Below, one piece after another: positions 7,106 through 16,029 of a stretch of 64,000 nt of DNA. The notes below the pieces were generated by a model. That model saw nothing but the letters and a program-made list of their open reading frames with translations. It was not told where the DNA came from and searched no databases. Position 1 is the first letter of the stretch, and every line of letters begins with the position of its first letter. This stretch comes from Gammaproteobacteria bacterium (GTDB lineage: Bacteria > Pseudomonadota > Gammaproteobacteria > Steroidobacterales > GCA-2729495): assembly GCA_030583605.1 (NCBI GenBank), contig CP129466.1, positions 2,735,001-2,799,000 on the forward strand, in the 5' to 3' direction. A program made the translations under genes and the position numbers.

Positions 7106-8392
7106 ATGTTCCAAGCGATCGTTCGATCCGCGTGGCAGCGGGCACTGCAGTGCGCGGTCTCCGCCCTGCTCGCCGGCACCTGCCTCGCGTTCGTCCCCGG
7201 CGGCACCCGCGCCGATGACATCGGCACCGACATCGCGAATGCGTTCAAGCAGGGCCAGGTCAACGTCTCGTTCCGCTACCGTTACGAGTACGTGCAGGAC
7301 GACAACCCCACCCTGCTGAACGACAGCGCCAACGCCTCCACGCTGCGCTCGCGCCTGACCTACAAGACCGGCACCTTCGAGGACTTCGCCGCGCTCATCG
7401 AGATGGACGACATACGGCCCATCGGCAACGACGATTTCAACAGTACGCGCAACGGCAAGACCGATCGGCCGACCGTCGTCGACCCGGAGGTGACCGATCT
7501 CAACCAGGCCTACCTGCAGTACACCGGGTTCGACCGCACCAGTATCATCGTCGGGCGGCAGAAAATCGCACGCGGCAACGAGCGGTTCGTCAGCCCGTCC
7601 TCCTGGCGCCAGAACGAGCAGTCATTCGACGCCGCGTCGGTGACCTTCAAGAACGCCGAGAAGTTCGAAGCGTTCTACGCCTTCGTTGACCAGGTGAACC
7701 GGATCTACGGCCCGGACGACGGCGTACCACCGGGGGAGTTCGACGGCCAGACGCACCTCGCCGACCTGAGTTACAGTTTCGGTCCACTCGCGAAAGTCAC
7801 CGCCTACGGTTACTTCCTGGACTTCGACGAGGCACCGACGCTCTCCAGCCAGACCATCGGCCTGCGCATCGCCGGGGCCTTCACCCTCAACGACGACTTC
7901 AGCATTCCCTATACGGCCGAGTACGCGACCCAGGACGATTACGCCGACAACCCGGTGAACTACGACGCCGACTATTATTTCGTCGAAGCCGGCCTGAAAT
8001 ACCGCACCATCACGGCAAAGATCGCCTACGAAGTCCTCGATGGCAGCACGTCCCCGAACGAGGCCTTCCAGACGCCGCTCGCAACCGCGCACGCCTTCCA
8101 GGGCTGGGTGGACAAGTTCGCGACGACGCCGACCGGCGGCATCGAGGACACCTGGTTCCTGGTCGACTTTCCGCTCCTCGGCGGCAACGTCAAGCTGCGC
8201 TACGACGACTTCCAGGCCGAGACAGGCAACTTCGACTACGGTGACGAGATCGGCATCTGGACCACCTGGCCAGTCGGCAAGTACTACGCAGTTGCCGTGA
8301 AGTACGCCACGTTCAACGCAAGCAGCCAGTCGACCGCGCCCGGACTCCAGGACACCGACAAGTTCTGGGTCATGCTGTCGGCGAATTTCTGA
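7106..8392 (+). CDS. Outer-membrane beta-barrel porin (alginate-export/OprD-like)
   Basis: This exported barrel protein has 428 residues. The signal peptide spans about residues 1-38 (SALLAGTCLAFVPGGTRADD). Thereafter short amphipathic strands alternate with acidic turns, for example VNVSFRYRYEYVQDDNP, STLRSRLTYKTG, DFAALIEMDD, LNQAYLQYTGFDRTSIIVGR and NVKLRYDDFQAETG. It ends in a terminal Phe (FWVMLSANF), the standard Bam recognition signal. The pattern and the 'GRQKIARGNERFVSPSSWRQ' block match the alginate_exp/ErpA-like porin group; the solute is unknown. GGAGG at 7093-7097 selects the ATG at 7106 over in-frame starts at 7052 and 7091. It stands alone between bufC and yhhQ and is not clearly part of either unit. 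Confidence 0.8.
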   Translation: MFQAIVRSAWQRALQCAVSALLAGTCLAFVPGGTRADDIGTDIANAFKQGQVNVSFRYRYEYVQDDNPTLLNDSANASTLRSRLTYKTGTFEDFAALIEMDDIRPIGNDDFNSTRNGKTDRPTVVDPEVTDLNQAYLQYTGFDRTSIIVGRQKIARGNERFVSPSSWRQNEQSFDAASVTFKNAEKFEAFYAFVDQVNRIYGPDDGVPPGEFDGQTHLADLSYSFGPLAKVTAYGYFLDFDEAPTLSSQTIGLRIAGAFTLNDDFSIPYTAEYATQDDYADNPVNYDADYYFVEAGLKYRTITAKIAYEVLDGSTSPNEAFQTPLATAHAFQGWVDKFATTPTGGIEDTWFLVDFPLLGGNVKLRYDDFQAETGNFDYGDEIGIWTTWPVGKYYAVAVKYATFNASSQSTAPGLQDTDKFWVMLSANF

Positions 8393-8523
8393 GCGACCCT
8401 GCGGCGACCGGGTGACCCGGGTGCAGGCAGGCTGCACGCGGTGTCGCCCGATGCTGCCGTGAACGGGTTCTTCCGGCAGGCTGTCTCTGCCGCATCCGGC
8501 GCGCAGCCCGGTAGACTTCCCGG

Positions 8524-9291
8524 ATGCAAGGGAAGGCGGGGCGGCTGTTCACGGTGCTGGCAGGGTTCTTCCTGACCAACGCCATCATTGCCGAGTTCGT
8601 CGGCATCAAGGTGTTCGCGCTGGAGCCGACCATCGGCATCCCGCCGCGCAACTGGCGCCTGTTCGGCCATGAGGGCACGCTCGATTTCACCGCCGGGGTG
8701 CTGCTCTGGCCCGTCGTGTTCGTGATGACCGACGTGATCAACGAGTATTTCGGCAAACGCGGCGTCCGCTTCGTCTCCTGGTTTGCGGCGGTCCTGATCG
8801 CCTACGCGTTCCTGTTCGCGTACGCGGCAATTGCCATCACCCCGGCCGACTGGTGGATCCACTCTTTTTCTGGCCAGGGAATCGACGACGCCCAGGTGGC
8901 CTTCGCCGCCATCTTCGGTCAGGGGCTGTGGGTGATCGGCGGTTCGCTGACCGCCTTCATGATCGGGCAGTTCCTCGACGTGAGCATCTACCACCGGGTG
9001 CGACGCATCACCGGCGAAAGCAAGGTGTGGTTGCGCGCCACCGGTTCAACGCTGGTGTCGCAGCTGATCGACAGCTTCGTCGTGCTCTACATCGCCTTCG
9101 TGCTCGGGCCGCAGCGCTGGCCGCTCGGACAGTTCCTCGCGGTCGGCACCGTCAATTACCTCTACAAGTTCTGCGCCGCGATCCTGCTGACGCCGCTGAT
9201 CTACCTCGCTCACAGCCTGATCGATCGCTATCTCGGCAGCGACGCGCAGCGACTCAAGACCGCGGCCAGCGACGATCGCGGCATCTGGTAA
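8524..9291 (+). CDS. yhhQ: Queuosine precursor transporter (YhhQ/VUT family)
   Basis: This 255-residue inner-membrane protein has six to seven hydrophobic segments. Family landmarks are VVFVMTDVINEYFGKRGVR near residue 60-78, VSQLIDSFVVLYIAFVLG near 178, and a C-terminal VNYLYKFCAAILLTPLIYL. The 'TD.INE..G' and 'Q..D...F' motifs define the vitamin-uptake-like/queuosine precursor transporter family, which imports preQ0/preQ1 for tRNA modification. An extra hydrophilic segment, AITPADWWIHSFSGQGIDDA, is seen in many gammaproteobacterial and Bacteroidetes members. Start is the ATG at 8524. No other queuosine gene is nearby. Confidence 0.88.
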   Translation: MQGKAGRLFTVLAGFFLTNAIIAEFVGIKVFALEPTIGIPPRNWRLFGHEGTLDFTAGVLLWPVVFVMTDVINEYFGKRGVRFVSWFAAVLIAYAFLFAYAAIAITPADWWIHSFSGQGIDDAQVAFAAIFGQGLWVIGGSLTAFMIGQFLDVSIYHRVRRITGESKVWLRATGSTLVSQLIDSFVVLYIAFVLGPQRWPLGQFLAVGTVNYLYKFCAAILLTPLIYLAHSLIDRYLGSDAQRLKTAASDDRGIW

Positions 9292-9898
9292 AAAGAATCT
9301 TCGCTGGTCTGCAGAAACGGGGCGGCGTCGCTACGGAGTCGATGCGTTGACCCCGCGTGCGGCCGTAAAACAACAGGAACCCCGGGCCGTACGGTGCAGG
9401 TGCCGGCTGCGGGTCCGGACGGTGCCCGGAATGCTTACGCAGCGGCGCTCACCGCGACACCCGGTGACGTATCGAACGCGTGGCCTGACCGGGGCGGTGA
9501 TCGGGACCGAAGTCCCTCCTACAGGGTTTCGTTCCTGCGGGGGTGAATGCTCTGGTTCCTGCGCCCCGTCCTCCCACGGCTGGCGCCCGCAATGTTTTGC
9601 GATCGGTTCGAGTCCGACAGTGAATCCGGGTCAGTCGCTGCGAACCTATCGCTGAGCGCACGCCGGTGGTGGCCCGGTGTCCGGCGAGCGCACGTGTGGA
9701 GCCGGCTGCCAGGAGGGCAGCAGCCGGCGCAACCCGTAGCGACGAGCACAGGGACGTGCGAGGAGCGGCGCTCGGCGGGCACCGGGCCACCACATTACTC
9801 GCACCTGCCGGATGAGGGCACAGGCAGCTCCGCCAGCAGATTCCGCGAGGAACCAACGTATCGACGTCGCAAGCGCCCCTGCAGCGCGGCGATGAACC
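9292..9898. other. Intergenic region of about 600 bases, no gene supported
   Basis: Frames here are short, Arg/Pro/Ser-rich and lack ribosome-binding sites, as expected for non-coding GC-rich DNA. The region holds one REP-like unit (9498-9534), and its right end is the tail of the minus-strand terminator. Sequences around 9700-9760 (GGAGGGCAGCAGCCGGCGCA) loosely echo the spacer near 4733-4760, so the two spacers may share decayed repeat material. Confidence 0.55.
9498..9534 (+). repeat. REP-like unit
   Basis: TGATCGGGACCGAAGTCCCT continues into CCTACAGGGTTTCGTTC. It matches the right-hand unit of the 4.6-kb inverted pair in about 29 of 37 positions and in the same orientation. It can fold as GGGAC-CGAA-GTCCC. 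No inverted partner is visible next to it, so this copy looks single or half-decayed. Confidence 0.7.
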
Positions 9899-9926
9899 AA
9901 AAAAAAGGCGCTCCCGAAGAGCGCCT
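9899..9926 (-). terminator. Rho-independent terminator for the minus-strand gene at 10 kb
   Basis: On the minus strand an AGGCGCTC stem (9926-9919) pairs with GAGCGCCT (9913-9906) around a TTCGG loop and is followed by eight T residues (9906-9899). It lies 58 bases past the stop of the small gene at 9984-10256 and is the best evidence that this gene is transcribed. The flank after the T-run, GGTTCATCGCCGCG, also follows the ompA terminator. Confidence 0.9.
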
Positions 9927-9983
9927 GGCGAATGCCTCATCCCCACCCGCGCCGGGCGCTGCTGCACCCGGGCGCTGCAATCA

Positions 9984-10256
9984 ATGATCCCGTGTCTCCG
10001 CGTAGACGACCGGCACACCCTTGTGCCTGGCATAGGCGGTGGCAATCTGCAGCGCCGCATCGCGGCTGCGCAGGAGCCCGTCGAACAACCGGCGCAGGCG
10101 CCAGCCACCGGTACCGTCTGCCGCGGACGGACTGCCGATCACCCGCTCGATGGTGGTGAACACGCCGGTTTCCTCATCGCCGCGGCAAGACACGCGCAGG
10201 AAGTCATCGCCCGCCTGCCCGGCATCGAGGCCCTGAATCACACGCACGTTGCTCAC
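9984..10256 (-). CDS. Small hypothetical protein
   Basis: I do not recognise this protein of about 90 residues. From a GTG at 10256 it reads MSNVRVIQGLDAGQAGDDFL, then a mixed alpha/beta-looking segment (RVSCRGDEETGVFTTIERV) and a helical C-terminus (LRRLFDGLLRSRDAALQIAT AYARHKG) ending PVVYAETRDH. It has no signal peptide or membrane segment, and is likely cytoplasmic. An AGGCGA lies about 8 bases before the GTG; a TTG at 10295 would extend the frame by 13 residues. The strong terminator 58 bases downstream supports a real transcription unit. Composition (balanced charges, few Arg/Pro runs) is coding-like. Function unknown. Confidence 0.6.
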
Positions 10257-10445
10257 GACCGTTCGCCTGACTGAAGAAACACCGGGCTGGATCAAGCATG
10301 CCGCGTACCATGAGACATAAGCGGAGAACGGTGTGTGTCGGCCGCGAAATTATGTCCGGGCCAAGGGCGCTGCGCGTCAGAATGTGACGCACCGGGAAAC
10401 GGGAAACGTCCTGGTTCCGGCGGAACCCGGGACGGTCGCCCGCCT

Positions 10446-10853
10446 TCAGGGCATGCGGATCTTGCCGCCGCCAGGCATGCCACCGAGCCCGCCCAACGGC
10501 GCCGCGGCACCGGCTTCGGGGACGATGATCGAGGACGCGGCCTCACGGCGCATTTCCTCGAGACGCTCCATGGTTTGCTGCAGCGCGACCTTGGCGGCAT
10601 CGCCGAATTTCTGGGTCGCTTCCGCAAGTGATTTGGCTTCGATTTCGAACGACAGCGGCAGCGCACCCGCGGCCGTCAGGATCTGGGTCTGGCCGACATA
10701 GAGCACGCCACGCTTGGGATCCGGGCTGCCTGCGCCGTCGACCGGGGTCAGGCGCTGGATGGTGCCCACACGGCGGTCCGTGAAGACCTCCTCCAGGTAC
10801 AGGTCATCGGCGCTCATCTGCGGGTCTAAGCCGCGACTGGATCTGTCGGACAT
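10446..10853 (-). CDS. Conserved hypothetical cytoplasmic protein
   Basis: This 135-residue protein has no signal peptide. The N-terminal half reads DLYLEEVFTDRRVGTIQRLT followed by a VLYVGQTQILTAAGALPLSF beta-rich stretch. A helical segment follows (EIEAKSLAEATQKFGDAAKV ALQQTMERLEEMRREAASSI) and then a Gly/Pro/Met-rich tail (GGLGGMPGGGKIRMP). The layout suggests a small beta domain joined to a coiled coil. I have a general impression of similar proteins annotated as uncharacterised in gammaproteobacteria, but no function is known to me. It starts at an ATG at 10853, divergent from the glucan synthase gene. Confidence 0.7.
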   Translation of the reverse strand: MSDRSSRGLDPQMSADDLYLEEVFTDRRVGTIQRLTPVDGAGSPDPKRGVLYVGQTQILTAAGALPLSFEIEAKSLAEATQKFGDAAKVALQQTMERLEEMRREAASSIIVPEAGAAAPLGGLGGMPGGGKIRMP

Positions 10854-11247
10854 GAACTTCGGGCCTCTGGCTCGGTCAGCGAAACGGTGAAGGTTAGCAC
10901 GGTGGCTATACCAGCGCCCGGCCTCGGCGACCGGGCGGACCAGCCATACCGCAGTTGCCGTATCATGCGCGAGCGTGCAATGACTCCATCACCGCGGGAC
11001 CCGCTACCACCCCTTCCCTCTGCCGGCACGGGACCCTAAAATGCGCCCGAACTAAATCTTTATATCAAGATAAAGCCGTCGGAAACGGCGAGTAGCGCGG
11101 CCCGCCCCAAGGGTGGTCCGGGTTGCCCGCACAGCATCCGGCGAGACAGCAAAGTTGGCGGTGCGCCTGCGCGGTCGCCTGCCAACAGCCGCAGCACCAG
11201 GCTGCGGTCCGTGGCCGGCTCTACACCGACAGAAAGCCAAAAGGCTC
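10854..11247. other. Divergent intergenic region with an AT-rich palindrome
   Basis: No gene is supported in these 394 bases. The region separates the divergent conserved hypothetical and the glucan synthase. Most of it is GC-rich, with one AT-rich patch at 11051-11075 that holds a palindrome, and then a GCCGT-CGGAA-ACGGC hairpin at 11076-11090. Confidence 0.55.
11058..11075. promoter_or_regulatory. Operator-like AT-rich palindrome
   Basis: CTTTATATCAAGATAAAG has 6-bp arms (CTTTAT at 11058-11063 and ATAAAG at 11070-11075) in an otherwise very GC-rich spacer. It lies between divergent genes and is followed at once by a GC hairpin. It could be a repressor operator, a -10 region or both; ArsR-type regulators bind palindromes of this general look. 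No regulator gene is adjacent, so the assignment is speculative. Confidence 0.35.
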
Positions 11248-13893
11248 ATGCGAAGCAAAACCGTATCGATCATTGCGGTGGTCATTCTCGCGAATCTCGC
11301 CGCGTGGAGTGTATTCAATCGGCCCCGCGACGAGATCAGCTGGAGTGGCGTGATCCGCGGCGTGTCGTTCTCCCCCTACCAGGCCGGGCAGGATCCGCTG
11401 GAGGAGCGATTCCCGACGACGGCGGAGATCGAGCGGGACCTGCGGCTGCTCTCGAGCACCGTTGGCCGCGTCCGCACCTATTCCTCGCTCGACGGCATGG
11501 AGAACATTCCGCAGCTCGCCCGCAAGTACGGCCTGAGGGTGACGGCCGGGGCGTGGCTCGACACGCGGACGGAACGCAATCGCAAGGAGCTTCGCAACCT
11601 GGTGCGCAATGCACGCAGCCAGACCAACATCGAACGGCTCATTGTCGGCAACGAAACGATCCTGCGCGGCGACTTCCGTCCTGCGGAGCTGGGTGCCATC
11701 CTGCGCAAGGTCCGCAGCCAGGTGCGCCAGCCGGTCAGCACCGCCGAGCCCTGGCACGTGTGGATCCGCTACCCGGAACTGGCCCAGGACGTCGATTTCA
11801 TCGCCGCGCACATCCTGCCCTACTGGGAAGGCATTCCGGCCGACCAGGCGCTCGCGTTCACCATCGCACGCTACCACGAGCTGCAGGAGAAGTTTCCCGA
11901 CAAGCCCATACTGATCGCGGAAGTCGGCTGGCCCAGCCACGGCAATCGCAACGCCCAGGCGGTTCCGTCGCAGGTCAACCAGGCGCGCTTCCTTCGTCGC
12001 TTTCTGAACACCGCCGACCGCGGCGGCATGGACTACTTTCTGATGGAAGCCTTCGATCAACCCTGGAAGCGGGCGATCGAAGGCACGGTCGGCGCGTACT
12101 GGGGCTTGCTCGACGTCGCTCGTGCTCCAAAATTCGAGATGAGCGGTCCGGTGACCGAGAACCACCTTTGGGCACTGCAGGCCGTCGTGGCAACACTGCT
12201 CGCGTTCCTGCCAATGGTGTGGTTCGTCTCGCGCTGGCAGGAACTGCGCAGCCGGGGCCGCATCTTCTATGGCGGTCTGCTGCAACTCGGCGCCTCGCTG
12301 GTGACCTGGGCGGCGTTCGTACCGTTCTCCGAATACATGAGTGCCAGCGCCACCCTGATGTGGAGCCTGCTCCTGCCCGCGCAGTTGCTGATCGTGCTGG
12401 TGATGCTGGTCAATGGGTTTGAGCTCACCGAGATTGCATGGACGCGGCAGCTGCGGCGCCAGTTCCGGCCGTTGCCGGCAGAGACCGGTGCCCGTTGCCC
12501 CAAAGTGTCCATTCACCTGGCGATCTGCAACGAGCCGCCACAGCTCGTGATCGAGACGCTCGACAGTCTCGCCCGCCTGGACTACCCGAACTTCGAAGTG
12601 CTGGTGCTCGACAACAACACGCGCGATGAAGCCACCTGGAAGCCGGTCGAGGCGCATTGCCGCAGGCTTGGCGCGCACTTCCGGTTCTTCACGCTCGGGC
12701 GTTGGCCGGGATTCAAGGCCGGTGCCCTGAACTTCGGCCTTGCCCACACGGCACCCGATGCGGAGGTGATCGCCGTGGTGGACGCCGACTACGTCGTCGA
12801 GCGCAACTGGCTGGCAAGCCTGGTGCCGCACTTCCGCGATCCTGCAGTCGGCTTCGTGCAGGCGCCGCAGGACCATCGCGACTGGTCCGGCGATCTGTTC
12901 CGGGAAATCTGCAATTTCGAGTACGCCGGCTTCTTCCACATTGGCATGGTCCACCGCAACGAGCGCGACGCGATCATCCAGCACGGCACCATGACGCTGA
13001 TTCGCAGGACCGCGCTCGATCGTCTCGAAGGCTGGGCGGAATGGTGCATCTGCGAGGACGCCGAACTCGGCCTGCGGCTGCTTGCCGATGGATACCAGTC
13101 CGTCTACGTGAACCATGTCTTCGGCCGCGGCCTGACCGCCCAATCCTTTTCGGGTTACCGCAGCCAGCGCTTTCGCTGGGCCTACGGTGCCGTGCAGATC
13201 CTCAAACGCCATTGGCGGCAGTTGCTGCCAGGGGCGCGCACGCGGCTTTCTGCCGGCCAGCGTTTTCACTTCGTGGCAGGCTGGGCGCCGTGGTTCGCCG
13301 ACGCCCTGCAGCTGCTGTTTACCGTGACGGCGCTGTACTGGACCGTCGGCCTGCTCACCGCACCGCGCTACTTCGAGTTTCCGATCGCCGCATTCCTCGC
13401 GCCGACCGTCGGCATGTTCGCTTTCAAAATGCTCCACTCGCTGTGGTTGTACAGCATCCGCGTTCCGAGCAGCTGGCGGCAGCGGCTTGGCGCGGCCGTG
13501 GCAGCCACGGCGCTGACGCACGGCATCGCGCGCGCGATCCTGCGCGCGCTCGGCACGTCGGACATGCCGTTCCTGCGCACGCCCAAGGCGGAAGGCAAGC
13601 CGGCTGTCGTGCGTGCGATCGTGGCAGCGCGTGAAGAAGCCCTGATCCTGCTCGCCCTGCTGGTCGCCGTCGCAGCCGTGGCAGTACGCTACGGCATCGG
13701 CTTCACGGAGACTGGCCTCTGGGTCGCCGTGCTGCTCGTCCTGGCGGTGCCCTACATGGCAGCGGTATATCTCTCGATGCTCAATGCGCTTCCCGCACGG
13801 GTCGTGGCCCCCCTGCCCGCGCCGCAGGCTGCGCCAGCAGCGGCCGTTGCCAATGGCAACGGCCTCGGCGCACCGGAGCGCGAAGCGGTCTGA
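11248..13893 (+). CDS. Membrane beta-glucan synthase: GH17-like domain fused to a GT2 glycosyltransferase
   Basis: This 881-residue inner-membrane protein has, in order: an N-terminal anchor (residues 4-20), a GH17-like glucanase/transglycosidase domain (about 30-300; VRTYSSLDGMENIPQLARKY, ERLIVGNETILRGDF, ILIAEVGWPSHGN with the nucleophile-type Glu, MEAFDQPWK), three membrane segments (about 310-420), a GT2 domain (about 450-690) and more membrane segments. GT2 landmarks are VVDADYVVE (the DxD position), EDAELGLRLL (the catalytic Asp) and QRFRWAYGAVQIL (QxxRW). This is the NdvB/BgsA-like architecture that makes beta-1,3/1,6 or cyclic glucans. The ATG at 11248 lacks a strong ribosome-binding site; an open frame continues upstream, so a GTG near 11113 is not excluded. 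It is followed by mtgA in the same direction. Confidence 0.87.
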   Translation: MRSKTVSIIAVVILANLAAWSVFNRPRDEISWSGVIRGVSFSPYQAGQDPLEERFPTTAEIERDLRLLSSTVGRVRTYSSLDGMENIPQLARKYGLRVTAGAWLDTRTERNRKELRNLVRNARSQTNIERLIVGNETILRGDFRPAELGAILRKVRSQVRQPVSTAEPWHVWIRYPELAQDVDFIAAHILPYWEGIPADQALAFTIARYHELQEKFPDKPILIAEVGWPSHGNRNAQAVPSQVNQARFLRRFLNTADRGGMDYFLMEAFDQPWKRAIEGTVGAYWGLLDVARAPKFEMSGPVTENHLWALQAVVATLLAFLPMVWFVSRWQELRSRGRIFYGGLLQLGASLVTWAAFVPFSEYMSASATLMWSLLLPAQLLIVLVMLVNGFELTEIAWTRQLRRQFRPLPAETGARCPKVSIHLAICNEPPQLVIETLDSLARLDYPNFEVLVLDNNTRDEATWKPVEAHCRRLGAHFRFFTLGRWPGFKAGALNFGLAHTAPDAEVIAVVDADYVVERNWLASLVPHFRDPAVGFVQAPQDHRDWSGDLFREICNFEYAGFFHIGMVHRNERDAIIQHGTMTLIRRTALDRLEGWAEWCICEDAELGLRLLADGYQSVYVNHVFGRGLTAQSFSGYRSQRFRWAYGAVQILKRHWRQLLPGARTRLSAGQRFHFVAGWAPWFADALQLLFTVTALYWTVGLLTAPRYFEFPIAAFLAPTVGMFAFKMLHSLWLYSIRVPSSWRQRLGAAVAATALTHGIARAILRALGTSDMPFLRTPKAEGKPAVVRAIVAAREEALILLALLVAVAAVAVRYGIGFTETGLWVAVLLVLAVPYMAAVYLSMLNALPARVVAPLPAPQAAPAAAVANGNGLGAPEREAV

Positions 13894-14115
13894 GCCGTCG
13901 CCATGGCGGAATCCGGCGCGCGCGCCATCGACGCTCTGGCGCCGCCGCCGTGCGCAGCGATAATGCCGCGTGACCAATGACCCGGCATTGACCATTCTGT
14001 CGTCGCGCACCAATGGCCGACGCGGCGTCGTCCACCTGCCCGGCGCGACGCAGCCGGATCGCACGATGCTCATGATGCGGCCGGTCCGCCGGCTGCCAAA
14101 CTCCAGGTTTCGCGC

Positions 14116-14835
14116 TTGAGCCGGCGCCGGGACAAGTCACGGCGCGGGCGACATCGCCCGCAGCGGCTCCTCGCAGCCTTCCTTGCCATCGTATTGCCTG
14201 GCACGGTGATGCTGATCCTGCCACTGCGCTGGCTGCCGCCGCTCACCTCGAGTTTCATGATCATCACCCGCATCGAGCGCCCGGGCGACGACCTGCGTTA
14301 CGACTGGGTGGGGCGCGCGGCCATCAGCAGCCACGCCGCGGCCGCCGTGCTCGCGTCCGAAGACCAGCGCTTCTTCGAGCACGCAGGCTTCGATTTCCGG
14401 TCAGTCGGTAACGCGATCGAAGACTACCGTCGCGGTGAGCGGCTGCGAGGTGGCTCCACCATCAGCCAGCAGGTGGCCAAGAACCTGTTCCTCTGGCCTG
14501 GCCGAAGCTGGCTGCGCAAGGGCATCGAAGCCTGGCTGACCGCGTGGACCGAACTGCTGCTGCCGAAGGAGCGCATCCTGGAACTGCACCTGAACATCGC
14601 GCAATTCGGTCCGTCGGTGTTCGGCGTGGAGGCGGCGAGCCGGCTGTACTTCGGCAAACCGGCAGCGCGGCTCGGCCGCGACGAGGCTGCGCTGCTCGCT
14701 GCCGTGCTGCCAAACCCGGTCGTCCTGAGCGTCGCGCGGCCCTCCGGCTACCTGCGCCAGCGCCAGGCGTGGATCAGGACACAGGCAATCCGCCTCGAGA
14801 GCGCCGGATATTTCTCGCCGTCGCGCTGGCATTGA
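14116..14835 (+). CDS. mtgA: Monofunctional biosynthetic peptidoglycan transglycosylase
   Basis: MtgA polymerises lipid II into glycan strands at the outer face of the inner membrane. This 239-residue protein has a basic N-terminus, one membrane anchor (about residues 20-42) and a GT51 domain. The domain carries the catalytic motif ASEDQRFFEHAGFD (Glu near residue 83), RGGSTISQQVAKNLFLW, the KERILELHLNIAQFG block with the second Glu, and the YFGKPAARL segment. No transpeptidase domain follows, which separates it from class A PBPs. The best start is a TTG at 14116; a non-ATG start is plausible because the frame upstream gives no better option. It follows the glucan synthase by 222 bases on the same strand. 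Confidence 0.9.
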   Translation: MSRRRDKSRRGRHRPQRLLAAFLAIVLPGTVMLILPLRWLPPLTSSFMIITRIERPGDDLRYDWVGRAAISSHAAAAVLASEDQRFFEHAGFDFRSVGNAIEDYRRGERLRGGSTISQQVAKNLFLWPGRSWLRKGIEAWLTAWTELLLPKERILELHLNIAQFGPSVFGVEAASRLYFGKPAARLGRDEAALLAAVLPNPVVLSVARPSGYLRQRQAWIRTQAIRLESAGYFSPSRWH

Positions 14836-14933
14836 CGGAGGGCACGAACAGCTTTCTCATCCGGCGTATTCAGGATCCGCTGCAACGTCAACCACCACGG
14901 GCTGATGGGCACGTGGTCCCCGTGCTCGCGTAT

Positions 14934-15944
14934 TCAACCCAACGCCGGCACCACGCGCTCACCGAGCAGCCGGATGGTTGCCTCCGGATTCTCATAGATG
15001 CGCAGTGCAATCTCGCTCAACCCGGCCCGCTCGAACTCACGCAACCGCTCGATCTCACGGTCGAGTTCGGCAATCGGCACCGCGGAAGTGCAGCCATGCA
15101 CGAGCTTGCGCACGATCTCGGCCGGAACCCCCTCGATCTGGTCGGACTTGCGGTTGTAGGCGCGGATGAAGGCATTGATGTTGCGATTGACGATCGCCGC
15201 CTCGTCGGGATCCAGTACGTCTTCGATGTACGGCGGATACAGCGTACCGCGCACCGTGAGCCAGATACGCGCCTCGCGCTCCGCCTCCTCGGCGCTCTCC
15301 TTGACATGCCATGCCCAGAAGTTGCTCATCGGAAATCCCGCGGGTGCGCGACCCATTTCCCGCAGCGTGCCGTCGATCACGGCCCGCGCCCGGCGCACGT
15401 GGTCGACCACGAAATCGCTCACCATGACGCCATCCGCATGGCGCGGCGCCGCCTTCAGCATCTGTGGCCCATTTGCGCCGGCATAGATCAAGGGCGGCGT
15501 GCTGCGCACCCAGGACGGGTTGTACCAGCCGACCTTGAAGATCTCGCCCTGGTAGCGCACCGGCTTGCCGGCGGACGCGGCGCGTATGATCTCCACGCAC
15601 TCGCGCACGGCGCGCACGACCCGCACGGGCTTCACCCCGATGGCCGTCGCTGTACCGCCACCCGCGCCCACCACGATGCGGGCACGGCCACCCGCCACCT
15701 CGTTCAGCGTCAGCAACGAATTGGCCATCTTCAGCGGGTGCAGTTCGAAGGGGCTCACCGCGATCGGTCCCAGCCGGATGCGGCTGGTTGCGCGGGCAAG
15801 ATCCACGAAGTTGATGAACGGATCGCGCGCATCGTTCATGTTCGAGACCCACACGCCGCCCAGGCCGTTGCGCTCTGCGAGCTGACCCAGCGCCGCGATG
15901 CGCTCAGGCGGCAGGTTGGATTCGAGGATGACGTCGATTTTCAT
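14934..15944 (-). CDS. LLM-class (luciferase-like) flavin/F420-dependent oxidoreductase, paralog 1
   Basis: This 336-residue protein has the bacterial luciferase-like TIM-barrel fold. MKIDVILESNLPPERIAALG opens the first strand and helix. SRIRLGPIAVSPFELHPLKM and VGAGGGTATAIG follow, and then the LLM-type ECVEIIRAA...PVRYQGEIFKV block with the flavin/F420-binding loop (IYAGANGPQMLKAAPRHADG). The C-terminal MSNFWAWHVKES motif is shared with a paralog at 38974-39984 of identical length. The family includes monooxygenases and F420-dependent dehydrogenases such as methylene-H4MPT reductase-like and Rossmann-free forms; the substrate is unknown. The ATG at 15944 is chosen because the upstream extension is low-complexity and non-homologous to the paralog. 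It is divergent from srkA. Confidence 0.83.
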   Translation of the reverse strand: MKIDVILESNLPPERIAALGQLAERNGLGGVWVSNMNDARDPFINFVDLARATSRIRLGPIAVSPFELHPLKMANSLLTLNEVAGGRARIVVGAGGGTATAIGVKPVRVVRAVRECVEIIRAASAGKPVRYQGEIFKVGWYNPSWVRSTPPLIYAGANGPQMLKAAPRHADGVMVSDFVVDHVRRARAVIDGTLREMGRAPAGFPMSNFWAWHVKESAEEAEREARIWLTVRGTLYPPYIEDVLDPDEAAIVNRNINAFIRAYNRKSDQIEGVPAEIVRKLVHGCTSAVPIAELDREIERLREFERAGLSEIALRIYENPEATIRLLGERVVPALG

Positions 15945-16029
15945 GCACGGCTCCGGCAAAGGCACCCGGCCCATTGTCAGGGAATCCGGCAGCGCTGTCC
16001 GCCCCGTTTCCGGTAGACTCCGGCTCCCC

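Noticed and set aside
11221..14073. A 950-codon open frame on the minus strand
   Set aside because: Fully antisense to the glucan synthase, which has clear GH17 and GT2 motifs; the antisense product is compositional noise.
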